From assembly GCA_016617855.1 (NCBI GenBank), contig JAECUM010009726.1:1-64000 (forward strand): a stretch of DNA of 64,000 nucleotides. Reading direction: 5' to 3'. Each line of letters begins with the position of its first letter. Position 1 is the stretch's first letter. A program made the translations under genes and the position numbers. Of the stretch, positions 58,001 to 64,000 are shown in pieces. This stretch comes from Megalonaias nervosa (taxonomy: Eukaryota; Mollusca; Bivalvia; Unionida; Unionidae). Under the pieces are notes generated by a model that saw only the letters and a program-made list of their open reading frames with translations, had not been told where the DNA came from and searched no databases.

Positions 58001-59508
58001 ACCGACTTTCTCATTGGCTACAGTTTTAATAGTAGCTCATTTTGTGAAGAGAAGCTACCCTTTTTTGAGTGGGGACAATATTTAAAAATATACTACTTTA
58101 GTCCTGGATAAGGTGGCCTGTTATCAGGAGTTGCCTATCTTAAGAGAACTTAATAATGAGCAAATAATCTTTACATTGTAGTACTAACCTGTCATCAATA
58201 ATTACCTCAATGGCCAGCATCAGTTATGTCCCAGTGATATGTAGTCTCCAGCTCATACAATTTATAAAAATTTGAATTTAGCAGTCACCTGGATAGCTTT
58301 AATTGAGAAAAGTTTGTTTCAGCACAATAATTACATTCTTAGTGTTGCAACTCAAATTTTTCACATATTTTAAAAAAGCTTCGTTATTTTCTAAAATTTT
58401 ATCGAAGAAGATAAATGAAAACACTTTTTCAAATAAATGTTTTCTTATTAAGTGGTGTATACCTTTTAATTGTGTTTAACTTTGATAGTGATAGTCTTGT
58501 CTTTGAAGTTGTTAGTACCCAGAATAGCAGGCACAACAAAAAAATTTCTGTGCTTTTAATGGCAGGGCTAAAGTGTGCATGCATAATTATCATTAGTGTT
58601 TGAATTGGCAGCTTTTAGCATGGCATAATATGCTTTTATTTTAATCAAGGATATAATTTGCCTTTCTTAATTGCATTGATGTAGCTTTTGTTTATTACAC
58701 ATTGATTCTGTTCTGTTTTGTGACATTTGATTTACTTTCCTCCCAAGTATCCCATCAAATTTTTTATCTTTAAGTATATGTTTCAAAAATATAACAAACT
58801 GGTATGAATATGTATTCTTTCATTGACATTTTATAGTACTTTATTAGCTTTGTATTTTTGGTGGTCTTTGCCATAAATCCTGTCTCCGTCTACTGGTGCA
58901 TCATTTAATACTACCTTTAAACTGCTATAGTCATGGACAAAAATGCATGTATGCAATCCTAAGTCTCTTGCTTTTCACCATATGCAAATTTCTGAAAACT
59001 AAAAGTTAATGAAAACCACTGCTTAACAACTTAAATTTACATGGAAAGAATGAATTATTAGAGATGTCAATACACCTTAAATTTGTTTTAAAGCTGTTTT
59101 ATCAGCTAGTGATAATTGAGCAATGCAATTATTTTTCATACATTCTGGAAGCTTGATCATGACTATCAAAGTCCATATACTGTAATACACATGAATGTAT
59201 GGACACAAAGCACCCAGTAGACAGTATTGTGGTACACATTATTTATTTTCATTGCACTAAGCACAAATATTATAATACATTGAGTGTAAAGATTTTAAAT
59301 GTTATATGATCATTTTTTTATTGTTTCTTTTTTTCCCTTCTAATCTAAGCATGGTTGAATTTAGTTATGATATTTCGCATTTATTGTGTAAATCCTAGGT
59401 TATCAGGCCATTAAATATTGATTGATTGTTTGCAGTCATGTGTGTTTGGTAGAAGAAAGTTTATATTTGCATAGAATGATTTTTGTTTCATCTTTAAATA
59501 CTTTGCAG
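58001..59508. other. Rest of EHBP1 intron 5, non-coding
   Basis: May contain unreadable 5' LINE sequence. No exon or motif supported. Confidence 0.4.
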
Positions 59509-60130
59509 ATATATTATTTGAGAGGATCACTCCAAAGAAACCACCACTGAATCCTTTTGAGGAGGAGGAGGAAGAGGGAGAGAAAGAATTAGATGATAAA
59601 AATGCATTCACAGAGGAGAAATACAATAAAAATGAAAGTGGCTCAACAAATCCATTTGATGAGCCCACTACACCAGGCAGGGTTCTGGACTTAACTAATC
59701 CATTCCATGATTCCTCCTCATCCTTGTCCATGGAGAAAAAAGTTTTGGGCGTAAAAAAGAAGAAAGCACCACCTATACCCATTGATAAAACTAAATCTCC
59801 TGCACCGAATGATAAAATTAACCTGCCCACAACAAGTGATAGAATGAAATTTCCTGCACCTAATGATAAAACTAAATCAATGATACTGCCAGTTCAGCCA
59901 TCCAAGCAGAGCACAGAGAAACTGTCTCCCAGGTTTGAAAAGAATCCTAAACAGAAACTTAACCTACCTTTAAAACATGCTCATAAGAAGTCAAAAGCTT
60001 CTGAAAAACCTATTTATGAGGGAACTCCTCCATCAAGTCCAGAAGTGGAAAAACCCCAAGTAAGACCACTCACACCTCCACCAACAGGAGAGGAGTCTAG
60101 TGGTAGCATATCATCCACACCAAGTTCAAG
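59509..60130 (+). CDS. EHBP1: EHBP1 exon 6 (residues 233-440), three NPF motifs and proline-rich linker
   Basis: Acceptor TACTTTGCAG; AT completes Asp233. ILFERITPKKPPLNPFEEEE (NPF at 247), then STNPFDEPTTPG (280) and LTNPFHDSSSS (296). With exon 5 this gives four NPF motifs, close to the number in vertebrate EHBP1. A basic, repetitive linker follows (KKKKAPPIPIDKTKSPAPND, with SPAPNDK and FPAPNDK units), then EGTPPSSPEVEKP and RPLTPPPTGEE, which look like SH3-ligand or phosphorylation-prone sequence. Donor TCAAG|GTACTA, phase 2. The minus-strand frame 59411-59830 is a shadow, and the plus frame read on to 60215 is intron. Confidence 0.9.
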
Positions 60131-60547
60131 GTACTATACAATCAAGGATTCTCTATATTTAGTAAAGCCTGACCATTCATTTGAGCACCTTTTGTTTTGG
60201 ACCAGATGCTTCTAAAAAGTGAATTTAGCTTGTTCCATAGTCCAGTGGAAGCATATACAATTCTGTTAGTTTTACTTTATTGATTGAATTTGTTGATAGA
60301 ATAGCCATTCCATGATTGTGATCCTTTAAAATTTCAAATGATAAATTACTACTTAACAAATTATTTCATGTTTTGAAACCTATTAATTTTATTTAAAACA
60401 TGACAGTCGTGGAATTTGACTGTCTTTAACAGTATCAATTTATCACTAGAATTAAGTGTTTATCATTAACTGTTAATATTTTAATATTAACGTTTTCTAA
60501 AGCATGCACAGTTTAGTCAATCAGTTCAATTCTATATCAACTCCCAG

Positions 60548-60620
60548 GGTTTCAAGCAAGAAGTCTACTAATAGTCCAAATGATAGCATGGAGACAGGCA
60601 CATCATCGGATACTAGTCAG
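60548..60620 (+). CDS. EHBP1: EHBP1 exon 7 (residues 440-464)
   Basis: Acceptor AACTCCCAG; G completes Arg440. VSSKKSTNSPNDSMETGTSS and DTSQ form a Ser/Thr-rich linker. Donor CAG|GTAAAG, phase 0. There is little sequence conservation to check; exon status rests on signals, phase and coding bias. Confidence 0.7.
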
Positions 60621-60756
60621 GTAAAGGATTATTCGTTGTTTCTCTGAGTGCAGATTTATCTCAGAACAAAGTCATTACATTAATTCAGTCATCTTTTGAT
60701 GGTTCTTTCAGTGAAGTCATTATTTTTTGCATGGCAACAATTTTTATGGGTTTCAG

Positions 60757-60840
60757 GTTGCTGCAAACCACAAATTTAATGAGCCCACAAACAATGATCC
60801 TTCTGTGAAAACAAATACAATATCTTCTATATTCCACAAA
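60757..60840 (+). CDS. EHBP1: EHBP1 probable exon 8 (residues 465-492), 84-base cassette
   Basis: Acceptor GGGTTTCAG and donor AAA|GTAAAG enclose 28 open codons, phase 0 on both sides, matching exons 7 and 9. VAANHKFNEPTNNDPSVKTN plus TISSIFHK is linker-like. Being a multiple of three it could be skipped without changing the frame. Confidence 0.55.
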
Positions 60841-61765
60841 GTAAAGTACATGTACGGAAGAAAAGCAAGCCTTGCAAAAGCATAAAAATAAATGAATTCA
60901 CCCCAAGGATGAGCAACATGTTTTTTATCCACTTGTTCCCCACACAATACTTGGAAGAAAAATCACTTTTCCTGTAGAATTTATTTCTTGTCCTTGAAGT
61001 TAAGTAACACAGAAAATAGAGACAGCTGCTATTGTTGATTTAGTTACTTTACTTTCAGTTAATAATGATCACTTATGCAATGTTGGAATATATAAGTTTT
61101 GTAAAATGAAAAATTTTAATTTTTGCATAGTGTCCAAGTAATCCAAAATCACTTAAAAAATGTAGTTATACTCTGGGCTCGATCACCTAAAATAATAGTT
61201 TAATAAGGATTTAAAAATTCATCAAATTTACACTAGTTGATGATGATAGACTTATTATCAGATACACAAGAAAAGGGTATCTTGGCAGGTGTTTCTTTTC
61301 GGAATATTGGTATGACTCTAGGTCTTAAAATATGTAACACTCTAAAACAAATCTGTCTGAACAAGATTTATACGTATAATTTATGATCTTGTACTATGAA
61401 TAATTGACCAAGCAAGTTGGTCCTTGATAACTTTTTTTATTATAAATTGAATTCAGAAGTAAAATGAGGAAAAAATTTTCTTGTAAGAATGGAAAATTAA
61501 ATCCCCATTTTGTTCAAAACTCAAATGAAAAAGTGTATTTGAGCCTACCCAGATTGACACTCATTGTCACTTTGTCACTTGACTGGATATCTGTGGTTTG
61601 ATTTAAACACTTTGTCACGTGACTGGATATCTGTGGTTTGATTTAAACACTTGTATCATTGATTGGTGTGCATTTGCTTGTGATTTTTATTTGATTTGGA
61701 AGTACATACACAGTTATGGTTAAAAGTATATCATTTAAACAGTACCTTTATTATGACTATTTCAG
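60841..61765. other. EHBP1 intron 8, non-coding
   Basis: Contains the 39-base tandem duplication listed next and nothing else of note. Confidence 0.45.
61569..61653. repeat. Tandem duplication, two 41-base units
   Basis: CACTTTGTCACTTGACTGGA plus TATCTGTGGTTTGATTTAAA occurs twice in a row with one difference (TTGAC versus GTGAC). Confidence 0.9.
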
Positions 61766-61932
61766 ATGAGTTCACCAAGCCATCAAATAGGAGATTCCAG
61801 TCTGGACTTGCTTGAATGGTCTAAAGAGGTCACAAGAGGTTATAAAGGGGTTAAAGTTACCAATCTGACCACATCTTGGAGAAATGGAATGGCATTCTGT
61901 GCAGTCATTCATCATTTTAGACCAGATTTGGT
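61766..61932 (+). CDS. EHBP1: EHBP1 exon 9 (residues 493-548), start of the CH domain
   Basis: Acceptor [33 protein letters not shown] and [20 protein letters not shown] plus FRPDLV match the first two-thirds of the calponin-homology domain of EHBP1 (family core LL.W.KE.T..Y.GV.ITN.T.SWRNG..FCAI.HHFRP.LI). Such single CH domains contribute to actin or membrane association. Donor GT|GTAAGA, phase 2, splits Val548; the rest is right of the window. Confidence 0.95.
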
Positions 61933-62429
61933 GTAAGAGAGAGCTAGATGTTGTGTATTTTTATTTTCTTTTATTTACTAGGGTCCAGCACAGAGATGTG
62001 GGAGCCTTATAGTAAGCACCTTTTTCATCCTTTTTCATCCATCTGTTCACACTTCCTGTAACCACTAAACCTCTGCAACCTTTACACATACTTGGATGCC
62101 ATTTGGTAGGTGAATTGCTTATTACAAATAGATGTGTCTTTTAAACATTTTGTCTTGTATGTGCGGTTTTCATGGCAGTATTGCCCTTTTTCCATCAGTT
62201 GTAAATCTCCTTCACAGCAGATCCTTGTAACCAGCATATATTTGGAACCATTGCACATGTTCTGATGCAATTAGGTGTGTACCTTGTCTCATAGACCTAA
62301 ACATGTCTTTTATGGGTTTTATATCATTGATTCCATTTTGGATAAAGTTATTGCCCTTGACAGTTAACTTTTTATCTTTACATGTGATGTAGTTTGTAAC
62401 TGTCACAACTCAAGAACCATTCAGTATAA
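61933..62429. other. EHBP1 intron 9, non-coding
   Basis: Nothing supported; two minus-strand frames of about 63 codons have no motif. Confidence 0.4.
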
Positions 62430-63268
62430 TGTTACATATATGTAATTTAATTACTTGTTAGTTTTAAATTCTTTTTTATTTTATTTTTGTTTTATTATAT
62501 ATTATTATAATGATAATTTTCACGGGATTTGACTATTTTCGGAAAATTCACTTCTCTGTTTTGACATGATTTGAACGTAAAAGGTATTACATTATCACTA
62601 TTTTTAGTTCACCTTGGTTCTTTTTTAATTTATTTCCAGTGTGGGAATCTGATTCTTAGATAGGGCTATTCTTGCCTACATGATAATTGGCATTTTCTTT
62701 TACTGCGCTGTTCAAATTAGTGATCACGTAGCCCCGTCACATGAGCCACCATGTGATCTGAAATCATGGGTTAAAACAGTCACTCTCTAGTAGATTTATC
62801 AGTTGTAAAAAAAATATCTTTGGGCTTAAGGTATTTGTCTTGTTGTTGCCGTTTGAGTTGATTTTCATATTTAAAATAATTTATTCATCCTGGAAAATAC
62901 TCTTCTTTATAAAAATTCTGGGACAAAGACATGTAGTGGAAATTTATTCTGGAATTCTAAAGAGAACATTATAAATTGTGTTTCAACGAGGAACTGTTGC
63001 CATCAGTACAAAAACCTCATCTGACGTCATCGCCTTCCATATTGGAACTTGATAGAGATTCGAACCTGGATTCAGTTAGAACTGTTTAGTGATAGGACTT
63101 ATATTTTTCAATTCTAGGATTAATTTTTGGACTATATTCACAAACCATAAGTCCTCTTTCATATTTTTACCTTGTTTTCTAGGGAAATAAATTGTTTTGT
63201 TAAAATTTACAAAGCTTGTTGACTTCACTCTTTTCTTTTGTTACTTTTGTATGAGCCTACACGTAACA
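62430..63268 (+). mobile_element. 5' LTR of a Ty3/gypsy-like retrotransposon
   Basis: 839 bases from TGTTAC to GTAACA, matching the solo LTR at 35235-36162 in opposite orientation. A primer-binding-site-like sequence and a gag-like frame follow directly, so this is the 5' LTR of an element running off the window. An AATAAA is present at about 63186. It is shorter than the solo LTR by about 90 bases. Confidence 0.82.
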
Positions 63269-63277
63269 GAAGAAAAT

Positions 63278-63299
63278 TGGGGTTGCTCATCCTTGGGAT
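63278..63299 (+). other. Degenerate tRNA-Pro-type primer binding site
   Basis: TGGGGTTGCTCATCCTTGGG then AT lies 9 bases after the LTR end. It resembles the classical tRNA-Pro primer site with two small insertions. A normal site starts within a few bases of the LTR, so this one is imperfect. Confidence 0.45.
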
Positions 63300-63339
63300 A
63301 TGTGAATTCTGTCTAAATATTTCAGAAAATTGTTTATGA

Positions 63340-64000
63340 AATTTAAATTCCCCTAGTTTTTTTTTACATCCCAAGTACTCTTTTACATTTTGTTTGAAAT
63401 CTTTAGTGAAAACAACAGGCTTTTTTCACAAGTCATCAAAAGTGGAGACTTTTCTTTCTAGTCCTACTCAGGAGCAGTTGGATAGTTTGATAAAAGATGA
63501 GTTGCTTGAACTTGCCAGAAAATACGATCTTTCTGAAGCAAAATCTTCCTTAACAAAACAAGAAATTAAAAACATTTTGATTCAGTATTTGGTAGAGAAG
63601 AATGTTTTCAATAAAAGTGTTTTGGCTTCGATCAGTAAGTCTGTATCAGACTCTGACATAAAAGTAAAGGAATTAAAAATGAAATACAAGATGGAATTGG
63701 AGTGAAGGAAGCTCAAGCTTCAGAATGAGGAAAGAGAGAAACAATTGCAGTTGCAGTTAGAAGAGAGGCAATTGCAATTGCAGTTTGAGAAAGAGGATAG
63801 AGAGAGAGACAGGAAAGAGAAAATGATAAACAAATGAAATTGTAATTTGAAGAGAAGGAGAGAGAGAGACAGGAGAGGGAGAAAGAAAAACAAATGCAAT
63901 TGGAGTTACAAAAAGAACAAATGCAATTACAAAAAGAACAAATGCACATACAGCTGCAAAAAGAGAAGGATGAAAAGGAATTTCAGATTAAAATGAAAGA
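63340..64000 (+). pseudogene. Ty3/gypsy gag N-terminal region, broken, cut by window end
   Basis: A frame open from about 63343 has no in-frame ATG before the homology and ends at a TGA (63703-63705). It contains SPTQEQLDSLIKDELLELAR and KYDLSEAKSSLTKQEIKNIL, a SAP-like helical motif found at the N-terminus of many fish and invertebrate gypsy Gag proteins, followed by YLVEKNVF. After the stop, the same and then the next frame give a Gln/Glu/Arg/Lys coiled coil (QLQLQLEERQLQLQFEKEDR) with further stops. Loss of the start codon and at least two stops make it non-functional. Gag would have formed the particle shell. Confidence 0.68.

Larger units (their letters stand above)
33154..64000 (+). other. 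EHBP1: EHBP1 orthologue, gene span (3' part beyond the window)
   Basis: Nine coding exons with consistent phases give about 548 residues in order: NT-C2 domain (residues about 1-165), an acidic linker, four NPF motifs (N219, N247, N280, N296), a basic/proline-rich linker (about 305-440), two small linker exons, and the start of a CH domain (from about 503). This is the family's layout. EHBP1 links EHD-type endocytic ATPases (via NPF), actin (via CH) and Rab8/10-type GTPases (via the C-terminal bMERB region, not in the window), and its NT-C2 domain binds phosphoinositides on endosomal tubules and plasma membrane. Those roles come from vertebrate, fly and worm work and are inferred here. The introns are 0.1 to 11 kb and full of transposons. 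Confidence 0.93.

Noticed and set aside
59411..59830. 139-residue minus-strand protein
   Set aside because: Antisense shadow of EHBP1 exon 6.

Overview
The window looks like lophotrochozoan animal DNA, most likely from a mollusc. It is AT-rich and repeat-dense. It carries one intron-rich, conserved animal gene (an EHBP1 orthologue, cut by the right edge) and many transposon remnants of kinds common in mollusc genomes: a tRNA-derived SINE family, CR1/L2-like and Tx1/L1-like LINEs, a DIRS-like element, Ty3/gypsy LTRs and MITEs. The species cannot be read from the sequence.

Region 1 (1-4.95 kb) is compact, intron-poor and unlike the rest. Its left part matches the virion-protein end of a Maverick/Polinton or adintovirus-type element. 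In order it holds the C-terminal part of a double-jelly-roll major capsid protein (frame broken near 212), a small protein with a Cys/His motif, an adenain-like cysteine protease (frame broken near 1262) and a normal AATAAA signal. Three intact single-exon genes of unknown function follow (1816-2184, 2592-3113, 3872-4483). Each has the same promoter cassette (GGRATGTTT, then a CACGTCCGTGC-like box, then TATA). Each ends in a replication-dependent-histone-type 3' processing signal: a 6-bp stem with a 4-nt TTTC/TCTC loop, then a GAAAAGA histone downstream element 13-14 nt later. None of the three proteins resembles a histone. This is the most unusual thing in the window: a virus-derived gene set apparently wired to histone-style, S-phase mRNA processing. 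The island ends in a hairpin, two TGACGTCA palindromes and a short tandem array (4.6-4.95 kb).

Region 2 (5-33.15 kb) has no convincing protein-coding gene. It holds a 0.76-kb long inverted repeat, a CR1/L2-like LINE tail (+, 23-24.1 kb), a CR1/Jockey-like LINE (-, 24.4-26.4 kb), SINEs, tandem repeats and microsatellites. A CpG-retaining patch at 18.9-20.0 kb could be a promoter.

Region 3 (33.15-64 kb) is the plus-strand EHBP1 gene. Five exons encode the N-terminal NT-C2 membrane-binding domain and the first NPF motif. An acidic/proline-rich exon adds three more NPF motifs. Two small exons follow, then the first CH-domain exon. All intron phases agree. The rest of the CH domain and the C-terminal bMERB region lie beyond the window. 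The introns carry a solo LTR, a hAT-transposase fragment, TA-flanked MITEs, a two-hairpin MITE family, a DIRS-like element with a SINE inside it, nested TA-flanked DNA transposons, a Tx1-like LINE, and at the right edge a Ty3/gypsy element (LTR, tRNA-Pro-like primer site, gag). An open exon at 48.84-49.02 kb with a transmembrane segment may give a short membrane-anchored EHBP1 isoform.
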